From Burkholderiales bacterium (GTDB lineage: Bacteria > Pseudomonadota > Gammaproteobacteria > Burkholderiales > Burkholderiaceae_C): a stretch of DNA of 64,000 nt. Numbering within the stretch: position 1 is the stretch's first letter; each line of letters opens with the position of its first letter. Position numbers and translations under genes: made by a program. The notes below the pieces were generated by a model. It made no database searches. It saw only the letters and a list, made by a program, of their open reading frames with translations, and had not been told where the DNA came from. Below, piece by piece: positions 8,318 through 17,249 of the stretch. Location: the NCBI GenBank assembly GCA_016223165.1, contig JACRPO010000009.1, forward strand, positions 868,001 through 932,000. Reading direction: 5' to 3'.

Positions 8318-9511
8318 ATGAACCTGATCGAGCCCATCCTCGCCGATGCCGCGGCCATCGCCGCGATGCGCCGCGACATCCACGCCCATCCCGAGCTCTG
8401 CTACGAGGAGAAGCGCACCGCCGACGTGGTGGCGAAAGCCCTCACCGATTGGGGCATCCCTGTCCACCGCGGCATGGGCAGGACCGGTGTCGTCGGCATC
8501 GTCAAGGCGGGCCGCAGCGCCCGTGCCGTGGGCCTGCGCGCCGACATGGACGCGCTGCCGATGACCGAGCACAACACCTTCGCGCACGCCAGCCGGCACC
8601 CCGGCAAGATGCACGCCTGCGGCCACGACGGCCACACCGCGATGCTGCTCGCCGCGGCCAAGCACTTCGCGAAGCACCGCCACTTCGACGGCACCGTCTA
8701 CCTCGTCTTCCAGCCCGCCGAAGAAGGCGGCGCCGGCGCGCGCTCGATGATCGAGGACGGCCTGTTCGAGCAGTTTCCGATGGAGGCGATCTTCGGCGCG
8801 CACAACTGGCCCGGCTACGCGGTCGGCACGTTCGGCGTCAGCGCCGGGCCGATGATGGCCTCGGGCAGCCAGTTCACGCTCACCGTGCGCGGCAAGGGCT
8901 CGCACGCGGCGCTGTCGTACCTGGGCGTCGACCCGGTGCCGGTGGCCTGCCAGGTCGTCATGGCCTGGCAGACCATCGTCAGCCGCAACCTGCGCGCCAT
9001 GGAGGCGGCGGTGATCTCGGCGACGATGATCAACGCCGGCGAGGCCTTCAACGTCATCCCCGACTCGGCCAGCATCAAGGGCACCGTGCGCACGCTGAGT
9101 GACGAGGCGGTGGCGCTGATCGAGCGCCGCATGCGCGAGGTCGCCGAGGGCATCTGCGCCGCGCACGGCGCCACCTGCGAGTTCGTCTTCAACCGCGGCT
9201 ACCCGGTGACGGTGAACCCTGTCGCCGAGACCGAGTTCGTCAAGCGCGTGCTCGGCGAGGTCGTCGGGCCGGCCAACGTCAAGCCGTTCGAGCCGACCAT
9301 GGGCAGCGAGGACTTCAGCTTCTTCCTGCAGGCCAAGCCGGGGTGCTATTTCATGATCGGCAACGGCGAGGGCACGCACCGCGAGCACGGCCATGGCCTC
9401 GGACCCTGCACCTTGCACAACCCGAGCTACGACTTCAACGACGACCTCATCCCGCTCGGTGCCACCGCCTGGGTGCGCATCGCCGAGAGCTGGCTCGGGC
9501 AGCCGCGCTGA
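8318..9511 (+). CDS. M20 family amidohydrolase (hippurate hydrolase / N-acyl amino acid amidohydrolase type)
   Basis: 397 residues, the usual length for this family. Metal-binding and catalytic segments are in order: GLRADMDALPM, HACGHDGHTAMLLAAAKH, FQPAEEGGAGARSMIEDGLF and, near the C-terminus, EPTMGSEDFSFF. A dimerisation domain lies between (GKGSHAALSYLGVDPV). These enzymes are di-metal hydrolases that split an acyl group from an amino acid or related amide in the cytoplasm; no signal peptide is present. The start ATG has a GGGGA element 9 nt upstream. It is 32 bp upstream of the DUF2817 metallopeptidase-like gene on the same strand, so a peptide or amide salvage pair is plausible. Substrate cannot be fixed from sequence. 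Confidence 0.95.
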   Translation: MNLIEPILADAAAIAAMRRDIHAHPELCYEEKRTADVVAKALTDWGIPVHRGMGRTGVVGIVKAGRSARAVGLRADMDALPMTEHNTFAHASRHPGKMHACGHDGHTAMLLAAAKHFAKHRHFDGTVYLVFQPAEEGGAGARSMIEDGLFEQFPMEAIFGAHNWPGYAVGTFGVSAGPMMASGSQFTLTVRGKGSHAALSYLGVDPVPVACQVVMAWQTIVSRNLRAMEAAVISATMINAGEAFNVIPDSASIKGTVRTLSDEAVALIERRMREVAEGICAAHGATCEFVFNRGYPVTVNPVAETEFVKRVLGEVVGPANVKPFEPTMGSEDFSFFLQAKPGCYFMIGNGEGTHREHGHGLGPCTLHNPSYDFNDDLIPLGATAWVRIAESWLGQPR

Positions 9512-9543
9512 AGGCGCGCCGAAGTCTCGGACGATTGCCGACG

Positions 9544-10677
9544 ATGAGTGCCGAATCCTTCTTCGCGCAGAGCTACGCCGAAGCGCGCGCCAAGTTCACC
9601 GCCGCCGCCGAGGCGGCCGGCCTCGACGTGCAGGCGCACGTGCATCCGCTCGTCGGCCGCGACGGCGAGGTCATGGCGATGGACGTGGCGCGCTTCGGCG
9701 CTGTCGATGCGCGCGCGCTGCTCGTGGTCACGAGCGGCTGCCACGGCGCCGAGGGTTATTGCGGCTCGGGCGTGCAGAACGCCTTGCTCGCCGACGCGGC
9801 CTTCCCCGCCGCGGCGCGCGCGGCCGGTGTGGCCGTGCTGTACGTGCACGCGCTCAACCCGTATGGCTTCTCGTGGATCCGGCGCACGACGCAGGAGAAC
9901 GTCGACCTCAACCGCAACTGGCAGGAGTTCGACCACCACGGCGACCATCACGGCGACCATCATGCGCCGCTGCCGGCCAACGCCGGCTACGAAGAGATCG
10001 CCCGCTTCGTCGTGCCCGCCACCTGGCCACCGCCGCCCGAGAACGAGGCCGGTCTCGCCGCCTTCGCGCAGCGCCACGGCGAGCGCGCGCTGCAGGCGGC
10101 GCTGAGCCAGGGCCAGTACACGCACCCCGAGGGCCTGTTCTTCGGCGGACACCGGCCCACCTGGAGCCGGCAGACGCTGCAGCACGTGCTCGAGGAGCAT
10201 GGCCAGCGCTGCGCGCGCCTGGCCTGGATCGACATCCACACCGGCCTCGGCCCGAGCGGCCACGGCGAGCGCATCTTCGCCGACCGCAATCACCCGGTGT
10301 CGCTCGCCCGCGCGCGCGCCTGGTGGGGGGTGAACGGCGCCGAGGTGACATCGATGTACGACGGCTCCTCGGCCTCCGCTGAGCTGACGGGCCTGCTCTT
10401 CAACGCCGCCTACCTGCATTGCCCGCAGGCCGAGTACACCGGCCTGGCGCTCGAGTTCGGCACGCTGCCGATGAACGAGGTGATGTTCGCGCTGCGCGCC
10501 GACCAGTGGCTCTACAACCACCCCGAAGCGAGCGGCGAGTTGCGCGCCGCCATCAAGCGGCAGGTGCGCGACGCCTTCTACGTCGACACGCCGCAGTGGA
10601 AGCAGCAGGTCGTAACGCAGGGGCTCGAGGTGGCGCAGCAGGCCGTGGCGGGGCTCGCCGGCCCATGCGCCGGCTGA
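9544..10677 (+). CDS. M14-like metallopeptidase family protein (DUF2817) with His-rich insert
   Basis: 377 residues. Carboxypeptidase-like features: SGCHGAEGYCGSG supplies the H-x-x-E zinc pair, NPYGFSWIRRTTQENVDLNRN resembles the substrate-binding Arg/Asn segment, DIHTGLGPSGHGE offers the third zinc histidine, and GLALEFGTLP a candidate catalytic glutamate. This matches the DUF2817 branch of the M14 clan, whose substrates are unknown. Directly after the NRNW segment is a His/Asp-rich insert (DHHGDHHGDHH, about residues 130-140) made by a 12-bp tandem repeat in the DNA. No signal peptide. The ATG start follows the M20 gene by 32 bp; a longer frame overlapping that gene is rejected. It converges with rsuA, leaving only 7 bp between the stops. 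Confidence 0.9.
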   Translation: MSAESFFAQSYAEARAKFTAAAEAAGLDVQAHVHPLVGRDGEVMAMDVARFGAVDARALLVVTSGCHGAEGYCGSGVQNALLADAAFPAAARAAGVAVLYVHALNPYGFSWIRRTTQENVDLNRNWQEFDHHGDHHGDHHAPLPANAGYEEIARFVVPATWPPPPENEAGLAAFAQRHGERALQAALSQGQYTHPEGLFFGGHRPTWSRQTLQHVLEEHGQRCARLAWIDIHTGLGPSGHGERIFADRNHPVSLARARAWWGVNGAEVTSMYDGSSASAELTGLLFNAAYLHCPQAEYTGLALEFGTLPMNEVMFALRADQWLYNHPEASGELRAAIKRQVRDAFYVDTPQWKQQVVTQGLEVAQQAVAGLAGPCAG

Positions 10678-10684
10678 CAGGCGC

Positions 10685-11371
10685 TCAACACACCGCCTGG
10701 TCCACCCAGCGCCAGCGCCCCGCCGCCAGATCGGCCGGCAAGGCGAGCGCGCCGAAGTGGCTGCGGTGCAGGCCTTCGCACCGGTTGCCCACGGCCGCGA
10801 GCATGCGCTTGACCTGGTGGTAGCGGCCTTCGGCGAGCGTCAGCGCCAGGCTGCTCTCGCCGGTGCGTTCAGCGGCCAGGGCGGCCACGGGCGCGGGGTC
10901 GTCGTCCAGCACCACGCCGTCACGCAGGCGCTGCAGCTGCGCGTCGCTCACGGGGTGCCGGGCCGTCACCTGGTAGACCTTGGGCACGTGGTGCTTCGGG
11001 CTCGTCAGGCGGTGGATGAGCTGGCCATCGTCGGTGAAGAGCAGGAGGCCGGTGGTGTCTTCGTCGAGCCGGCCCACGGGCTGCACGCCGCGGTGGCGCA
11101 GCGGTGCCGGCAGCAGGCTCATGACGCTCGGGTGATGGCGTGGCTTCTTCGAGCACTCGTAGCCCGCAGGCTTGTGCAGCATCAGAAGCGCCGGCAGGCG
11201 AAACGACCAGGCCATGCCGTCGACCTCGAACTCGAGGCCTGCGGTCTCGAAGTCTGCGCCCGGGTCGTCGACCACGCGCCCGCCGATGCGCACCGCGCCC
11301 GCGGCCACCAGGCCCGCGCAGACGCGGCGATGCCCGAAGCCTTGCGTGAAGAGGATCTGCTCGAGGTTCAA
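10685..11371 (-). CDS. rsuA: 16S rRNA pseudouridine synthase RsuA
   Basis: 228 residues, typical for RsuA, which makes pseudouridine 516 in 16S rRNA. An N-terminal S4-like RNA-binding region (FTQGFGHRRVCAGLVAAGAV, about residues 8-60) is followed by the catalytic domain with the signature GRLDEDTTGLLLFTDDG, where the aspartate is the nucleophile, and the C-terminal GRYHQVKRMLAAVGN motif of the RsuA/RluB/E/F group. HKPAGYECSKKPRHHPSV is also characteristic. It is 25 bp downstream of frmA in the same direction and may be co-transcribed. Related RluB/RluE/RluF enzymes share the motifs; the short S4 region and length favour RsuA. Confidence 0.88.
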   Translation of the reverse strand: MNLEQILFTQGFGHRRVCAGLVAAGAVRIGGRVVDDPGADFETAGLEFEVDGMAWSFRLPALLMLHKPAGYECSKKPRHHPSVMSLLPAPLRHRGVQPVGRLDEDTTGLLLFTDDGQLIHRLTSPKHHVPKVYQVTARHPVSDAQLQRLRDGVVLDDDPAPVAALAAERTGESSLALTLAEGRYHQVKRMLAAVGNRCEGLHRSHFGALALPADLAAGRWRWVDQAVC

Positions 11372-11396
11372 AGTGGAAGATGCGTGCGCACGCCGG

Positions 11397-12503
<1,107 letters not shown>

Positions 12504-12557
12504 CGGCGGTGCTCCTGCTCGGGGAAAGGCTGAACCATACCGTGGCGGCGGACGCGC

Positions 12558-14123
12558 TCAGCGCGGCGCCGGCGCATGCATCGGCACGTCGCCGATCTCG
12601 GCCATCTTGTCGTCGAGCCGGCGTGTCAGGCGCATCACCTCGGCCGCGTAGGCCGGGTCGGCGTGGCAGTTGATGAGCTCGAGCGGATCGCGCTCGCAGT
12701 CGAAGAACTCCCACTCGGGTGGTTCGCCCCCGGGCAACGTCCCGGCCAGGCCCAGGCCCTGGTTGTACCAATGGATGAGCTTGTAGCGCGCGTCGCGCAC
12801 GCCGTAGTGCGCATAGGCATTGTGGAACTCGTCCCTGTGCATCCAGTAGCGGTGGTAGGCGATGTCGGGCCAGTCGGCCGGCCGCTCGCCGCGCAGCAGC
12901 GGCACGATGCTGCGGCCCTGCATGTAGCTCGGGACGCGCAGGCCGGCAAGTTCAAGGAAGGTGGGCGCGAAGTCCACGTTGCTCACCATCGCGTCGCAGA
13001 CCGTGCCCGCGCGCACCATCGCCGGGTGGCGCAGCACGAAGGGCATCTGGAAGCTCTGCTCGTACATGAAGCGCTTGTCGAACCAGCCATGCTCGCCGAG
13101 GAAGAAGCCCTGGTCGCTGGTGTAGACGACCACCGTGTTCTCGGCCAGGCCCTGTGCGTCGAGCTCGTCGAGCAGGCGGCCGACGCCCTCGTCGATGGCG
13201 GCGATGGTGCGCAGGTAGCGCTGCATGTAGCGCTGGTACTTGAAGCGACGGTACTGCTCGGCCGTCTCGAAGCGGAAGACCTCGCCGGTGCGGATGCAGG
13301 TGAAGCGCAAGGCGCGCACGTCGTCCACCACCGGCAGCTTGCGCACGGCGCTGCCGGGCAGCAGCGGCTCGCCGACTTCGATGCCGCCCTCGGGCTGCAC
13401 GAGCCCGAGGTCGAGATAGGTCATGTCGACCGCGATGCGCATGCGCGCCGCGGCCGCGGCGGCGGCGCGCTGCCGGTAGTCGTCGTCGAAGGTCTCGGGC
13501 ACGACGATGGGCTCGGTGAACAGGCCGTCGTGGCGCGGATGGTTCTCCCACGAGCGGTGCGGCGCCTTGTGGTGGCACATGAGGAAGAACGGGCGTGTGC
13601 AGTCGCGCTGCCGCAGCCAGTCGACGCAGAGGTCGGTGACGATGTCGGTGACGTAACCCGCCCGCTGCACGGTGCCACCCGGCTCGTGGAAGACAGGGTC
13701 GAAGTACAGCCCCTGCCCCGGCACCACCGACCAGGCGTCGAAGCCGGTGGGTTGGTGCGCCGGTCCCTCGCCGAGGTGCCACTTGCCGAAGAGCGCCGTC
13801 TGCCAGCCGGCCGCGCGCAGGTGCTTGGCCACGTGCGGCAGGCGGTTGTCGAAGTGGTCGGCCAGCGTCATGACGCCGTTCACGTGGTTGTAGGTGCCCG
13901 TGAGGATGCTCGCCCGGCTGGGCGTGCAGATCGAGTTCGAGACGTAGCAGCGATCCAGGCGCAGGCCTTCACCGGCGATGCGGTCGATGTTGGGCGTGCG
14001 GTTGAGACCGTGCCCGTAGCAGCCGATGGCCTTGGCCGCGTGGTCGTCGGCCATGATGAAGAGGATGTTGGGCGGACGCCGCGAGACCGGGCTCGGGGCG
14101 GCGGGCGGCAGCGGTGCGTGCAT
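12558..14123 (-). CDS. type I sulfatase (formylglycine-dependent)
   Basis: 521 residues. The sulfatase signature C66-T-P-S-R70 supplies the cysteine converted to formylglycine by a maturation enzyme not seen here. Metal-binding aspartates are D26 and D27 (NILFIMADDH), and further conserved segments are GKWHLGEG, CHHKAPH, YTSDQGFFLGEHGWFDKR and the C-terminal WEFFDCERDPLELIN. It hydrolyses a sulfate ester; the substrate is not evident, and the family also includes mucin/glycan and aryl sulfatases. No signal peptide, so it would be cytoplasmic. ATG 14123 has GGAG 6 nt upstream and is preferred to a TTG ten codons earlier. It is divergent from the ROK regulator (72 bp) and beyond that a sulfonate-type ABC transporter, suggesting a regulated uptake-and-desulfation unit. 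Confidence 0.93.
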   Translation of the reverse strand: MHAPLPPAAPSPVSRRPPNILFIMADDHAAKAIGCYGHGLNRTPNIDRIAGEGLRLDRCYVSNSICTPSRASILTGTYNHVNGVMTLADHFDNRLPHVAKHLRAAGWQTALFGKWHLGEGPAHQPTGFDAWSVVPGQGLYFDPVFHEPGGTVQRAGYVTDIVTDLCVDWLRQRDCTRPFFLMCHHKAPHRSWENHPRHDGLFTEPIVVPETFDDDYRQRAAAAAAARMRIAVDMTYLDLGLVQPEGGIEVGEPLLPGSAVRKLPVVDDVRALRFTCIRTGEVFRFETAEQYRRFKYQRYMQRYLRTIAAIDEGVGRLLDELDAQGLAENTVVVYTSDQGFFLGEHGWFDKRFMYEQSFQMPFVLRHPAMVRAGTVCDAMVSNVDFAPTFLELAGLRVPSYMQGRSIVPLLRGERPADWPDIAYHRYWMHRDEFHNAYAHYGVRDARYKLIHWYNQGLGLAGTLPGGEPPEWEFFDCERDPLELINCHADPAYAAEVMRLTRRLDDKMAEIGDVPMHAPAPR

Positions 14124-14146
14124 CGGCGGCTCCAGGGCTTTCCAGC

Positions 14147-14175
14147 TTGACAACGGTCCATCGTAGCCACTTAAT
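14147..14175 (+). promoter_or_regulatory. sigma70-like promoter for the ROK regulator
   Basis: A perfect -35 TTGACA (14147-14152), a 17-bp spacer and the -10 CTTAAT (14170-14175, 4 of 6). Transcription would begin near 14182, leaving a leader of about 14 nt before ATG 14196. This is the best consensus promoter seen in the window. It lies in the 72-bp gap shared with the divergent sulfatase, so the regulator is well placed to control both directions. No clear palindromic operator was identified. Confidence 0.6.
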
Positions 14176-14195
14176 GCCTACCCGGAAATAAGTCG

Positions 14196-15506
14196 ATGAC
14201 CCGAACCACCGCACGCTCCTCCATGCCGGTTCGCGCCGCTGGCACCGCCCGCCCCGCGCGAGTGCCCGGCACGGGCACGGGCACGGGCGTGCGCCGGCCA
14301 GGCCCGGTCGATCAGGTGCGCGTGTTGCACCGCATGCGCGCGCTGCTCGCGCTGCGCGACGACGGGCCGATGCCGCGCGTGGCGCTGGGCCGGGTGGCCG
14401 GCCATTCGGGCACCACGGTGTCGAAGGTGGTGGCCGAGCTCCTCGCGATGGGCCTGCTGCGCGAAGACGGCGCCGTCAACGTGCGCGCCGCCGGCGCGCT
14501 CGGCCGGCCGCAGACACCGCTGCAACTCGTGCCCGAAGCGGCCTGCGTGCTGGCGATGGCCATCGAGCCGGTGCGCCTGCGCGCCGCCCTCTTCGGGCTC
14601 GACCTGCGCCGGTTTGCCGACATGCCCGCGCGCACCGAGGTCTGCGCCGTGTCGCAGCTGCCGCCGGCGGCAGCGCTGCGCGCCCTGGTCGAGCTGGCGC
14701 GCAAGGTGCTGCGCGAGGCGGCGGCGCACGGGCGCGCGGTGCAGGCGGTGGCCGTGGTGCTGCCCGGCATCACCGATACCGCCATGCGCGTGGGTTTGCG
14801 CGTGGCGCCGCTCGAATGGCGCGGCGTCGATGTCGCGGCCACTGTCGAGCGGGCACTACGGCTGCCGGTGCTGGTGCACAACAACACGCGTGCGATGGCG
14901 CTGGCGGAGTTCCGCCACCGGCGTCTGGGCGCCGACGATCCGCTGCTCTTCGTACAGGCGCATTACGGGCTCGGCGCCGCGCTCGTCAACAGTGCCGAGC
15001 CCGATCCTTACGGGCACTACGGCGTCGCCGAGCTCGGCCACATTCCGCTCGGCGAGGATGGCTTTCACCGCCCGGCCGCGCGCGGCGTGCCGCTGGTGCA
15101 GGTGACCAATGCCGCATACCTGTGCCGCATCCTCGGCCTGCCCGAGGACACCGCCGACCCGGTGGCGCAGCTGGAGCGCAGGCGCGCGCAAGGCGAGGGC
15201 CGCGCCGCGCAGCTGTGGGCACAGACCGTGCGCAACCTCGGCACGGGCCTCGCGACCGCGGTGAACCTGCTGAACCCGCATCACATCGTGCTCGGCGGCA
15301 TCTACACGCAGGCCAGTGACGAATTCCTGGCCGGTCTGCAAGGCGAGATCTCGGCGCGCGCGGCCGAGAAGCTGGCGCACGCATTGCTGCTCGAACGCAG
15401 CGTGCTCGGCGCCGACGCGGCGCTCGAGGGCGCCGCACTGGTGGGCTTCGACCGCGTATTGCGGCAGCTGCCGGGCGAGCGCGTCGCATGGCGGGCCGTG
15501 GCATGA
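14196..15506 (+). CDS. ROK family transcriptional regulator, sugar-kinase residues lost
   Basis: 436 residues. A Thr/Gly/Arg-rich N-terminal tail (1-36) precedes a winged helix (about 37-105, VALGRVAGHSGTTVSKVVAEL) and a ROK actin-like domain (VVLPGITD, VLVHNNTRAMALAEF, HYGLGAALV, ELGHIPLG, NLLNPHHIVLGG). Two hallmark sites are changed. The catalytic aspartate of ROK kinases (N-D-A-N type) is asparagine in VHNNTRAM, and the cysteine-rich zinc motif that normally follows the GH dipeptide is replaced by EDGFHRPAARG with no cysteine. It should therefore be a non-catalytic, zinc-free ligand-responsive repressor or activator. It is divergent from the sulfatase and upstream of the ABC transporter genes, its likely targets. 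Confidence 0.88.
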   Translation: MTRTTARSSMPVRAAGTARPARVPGTGTGTGVRRPGPVDQVRVLHRMRALLALRDDGPMPRVALGRVAGHSGTTVSKVVAELLAMGLLREDGAVNVRAAGALGRPQTPLQLVPEAACVLAMAIEPVRLRAALFGLDLRRFADMPARTEVCAVSQLPPAAALRALVELARKVLREAAAHGRAVQAVAVVLPGITDTAMRVGLRVAPLEWRGVDVAATVERALRLPVLVHNNTRAMALAEFRHRRLGADDPLLFVQAHYGLGAALVNSAEPDPYGHYGVAELGHIPLGEDGFHRPAARGVPLVQVTNAAYLCRILGLPEDTADPVAQLERRRAQGEGRAAQLWAQTVRNLGTGLATAVNLLNPHHIVLGGIYTQASDEFLAGLQGEISARAAEKLAHALLLERSVLGADAALEGAALVGFDRVLRQLPGERVAWRAVA

Positions 15507-15571
15507 GCCTTCCGGGCCGTTCCCAAGGGCTCGTACCCCAGCGCTGCACACGCGAAGGTGCTCCCATGAGC
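15503..15571 (+). repeat. 63-bp interspersed repeat, copy 1
   Basis: The unit starts ATGAGCCTTCCGGGC, overlapping the ROK stop codon, and ends CGAAGGTGCTCCCATGAGC. It is followed without a gap by copy 2, and copy 3 lies at 18282-18348. Over the last 21 nt copies 1 and 3 agree at 19 positions. Both ends are [A/G]TGAGC, so each copy joins one stop or start codon to the next. Confidence 0.65.
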
Positions 15572-15633
15572 GCGCCCGGGCGCTCCCGAGCGCCCATCCC
15601 GCGGCGCGCCGCGCGCAGGGCAATGCCGTGAGC
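15566..15633 (+). repeat. interspersed repeat, copy 2 (degenerate), supplying the permease start
   Basis: Begins ATGAGCGCGCCCGGGCGC and ends at GTGAGC, whose GTG (15628) is the chosen permease start. Match to copy 1 is clear at both ends and in the CGGGC / CTCCCGAG segment but weak in the second half. Read in frame, copies 1 and 2 form a 42-codon reading frame with the repeated start MSLPGRS / MSAPGRS, ending at TGA 15629-15631; I regard it as repeat sequence, not a proven gene. Confidence 0.5.
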
Positions 15634-16407
15634 ACCACCCTCACCGCCGTGCAGCAGGACCAGCGCCGCCAGATGCGCTGGTTCAACCTCGCCGCCGTGC
15701 TGCTTGCGCTCGGGCTGTGGGCGCTGCTCGGCTGGTTGAAGCTCGCCGGCCTGCCCGGCCCGCAGGAGGTGCTGGTGCGCGCCTGGCAGATGCTCGGCGA
15801 CGGTACGCTGGCGCACGATGCGCTCGCCTCGATGCGGCGCGTACTGCTCGGCTTCGCGCTCGGCACGGCGCTGGCCATTCCCGTCGGCTTCCTGATGGGC
15901 TGGTACACCTGGGCACGCGGGCTGTTCGAACCCTACGTGCAGTTCTTCCGCACCATCCCGCCGCTGGCGATGATCCCGCTGGCCATCGTCTTCCTCGGCA
16001 TCGGCGAGGTGCCCAAGGTCTTCGTCATCACGCTCGCCTCCTTCCTCGTCTGCGTCATCGCCACCTTCCAGGGCGTGATCAACGTCGACCGCGTGCTCAT
16101 CAACGCCGCGCGCGTGCTCGGCGCCGGCGACGCGCAGGTCTTCCGCCGCGTCGTCGTGCCGGCCTCGATGCCCTACATCCTCGTGGGCATGCGCACCGCA
16201 CTCGGCGCGGCCTGGTCGACGCTGGTCGCGGCCGAGCTCATCGCGGCGCAGGAGGGCCTGGGCCACCGCATGCAGCTGGCACAGGTCTACTACGACCTCT
16301 CGACCATCTTCGCGGCGCTCATCACCATTGGCGTCATCGGCCTCGTGATGGACCGCATGCTGCTGTGGGCCGACGAGCGGCTCACCTCCTGGCAGGAAAG
16401 GCGCTGA
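15628..16407 (+). CDS. ABC transporter permease, nitrate/sulfonate/taurine type
   Basis: 259 residues with a BPD_transp_1 domain. About six membrane segments are visible (for example LAAVLLALGLWALLGWL and VFVITLASFLVCVIATFQGV). The cytoplasmic coupling loop, which contacts the ATPase, is AARVLGAGDAQVFRRVVVPASMP. SsuC/TauC/NrtB-type sequences such as VQFFRTIPPLAMIPLAIVF and GIGEVPKVFVI are present, and MGWYTWARGLFEPYVQF is typical of the family. The start is GTG 15628, overlapping the end of a repeat copy; an ATG at 15673 would be 15 codons shorter. The next gene, the ATPase, begins 4 bp after the stop. Likely an importer of an organic sulfur or nitrogen compound. Confidence 0.93.
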   Translation: MSTTLTAVQQDQRRQMRWFNLAAVLLALGLWALLGWLKLAGLPGPQEVLVRAWQMLGDGTLAHDALASMRRVLLGFALGTALAIPVGFLMGWYTWARGLFEPYVQFFRTIPPLAMIPLAIVFLGIGEVPKVFVITLASFLVCVIATFQGVINVDRVLINAARVLGAGDAQVFRRVVVPASMPYILVGMRTALGAAWSTLVAAELIAAQEGLGHRMQLAQVYYDLSTIFAALITIGVIGLVMDRMLLWADERLTSWQERR

Positions 16408-16411
16408 GACC

Positions 16412-17218
16412 TTGAACCCGCGCAAGATCGCCTTCGAGCAGGTGAGCTGCACCTTCGAGCTCGCCGGGCGGCCGCTGAAGGCCGTGCACGAGGTCAGCCT
16501 CGATGTCGCCGAAGGCGAGTTCGTCACGCTCGTGGGCCCGTCGGGCTGCGGCAAGTCGACGCTGCTGAACCTTGCCGCGGGCCTGCAGGCGCCCAGCGGC
16601 GGGCGCGTCTGCGTCGACGGCGTGCCGGTGCTGGGGCCGAGCCCGCAGCGCGGCGTCATCTTCCAGCAGTACGCGCTCTTCCCCTGGCTGACGGTGGCCG
16701 AGAACGTCGGCTTCGGCCTGAAGATCGCCGGGCGGCCGGCGGCCGAGCGCGAGGCCACGGTGCAGCGCTGGCTCGAGCTGGTCGGCCTCGCCGCCTTCGC
16801 CGGCGCCTTGCCCAAGACACTCTCCGGCGGCATGAAGCAGCGCTGCGCGATCGCCCGCGCCTACGCGATGGACCCCTCGGTGCTGCTGATGGACGAGCCC
16901 TTCGGCGCGCTCGACGCGCTGACGCGCGTGCGTCTGCAGGACCAGCTGCTGCAGACCTGGCAGCGCGAGCAGCGCACGGTGCTGTTCATCACGCACGATG
17001 TCGACGAGGCCGTCTACCTGGCGCGCCGTGTCGTCGTGATGGCGGCGCGGCCCGGGCGCATCCACGAGATCATCCACGTCGACCTGCCGTACCCGCGCAC
17101 CGAGGCCATGCGCCTGTCGCCCGACTTCGCCGAGCTGCGCAACCGCATCTGGAACGCCGTGCACCACCAGCCAACCCCGGAAGAAGCGGCCGCGCCCGTG
17201 CACCAGGCCGCCGCCTGA
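16412..17218 (+). CDS. ABC transporter ATP-binding protein, nitrate/sulfonate/taurine type
   Basis: 268 residues. Walker A GPSGCGKST, Q-loop QQYALFPWLT, signature LSGGMKQR, Walker B VLLMDEP, and the switch histidine in VLFITHDVDEA are all intact. The TauB/SsuB/NrtD group is indicated by the Q-loop and the ending segment VVVMAARPGRIHEIIHVDLPY. Start is TTG 16412, 4 bp after the permease stop, with GGAAAGG upstream; no nearby ATG would keep the N-terminal beta strand. It powers uptake with the permease and the binding protein that follows 31 bp later. Confidence 0.94.
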   Translation: MNPRKIAFEQVSCTFELAGRPLKAVHEVSLDVAEGEFVTLVGPSGCGKSTLLNLAAGLQAPSGGRVCVDGVPVLGPSPQRGVIFQQYALFPWLTVAENVGFGLKIAGRPAAEREATVQRWLELVGLAAFAGALPKTLSGGMKQRCAIARAYAMDPSVLLMDEPFGALDALTRVRLQDQLLQTWQREQRTVLFITHDVDEAVYLARRVVVMAARPGRIHEIIHVDLPYPRTEAMRLSPDFAELRNRIWNAVHHQPTPEEAAAPVHQAAA

Positions 17219-17249
17219 CCCTTTGACCCCACCGCGCGAGGAGACCCGC

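Noticed and set aside
4289..9418. Very long minus-strand open frame of 1709 codons
   Set aside because: It lies opposite three well-supported plus-strand genes (binding protein, chemoreceptor, M20 hydrolase) and its product is a low-complexity Arg/His/Ala/Gly sequence. Antisense frames stay open by chance at this GC content.
15503..15631. Possible 42-residue protein in the ROK-permease gap
   Set aside because: It is made of two copies of the interspersed repeat, has no separate support, and ends at the permease start.
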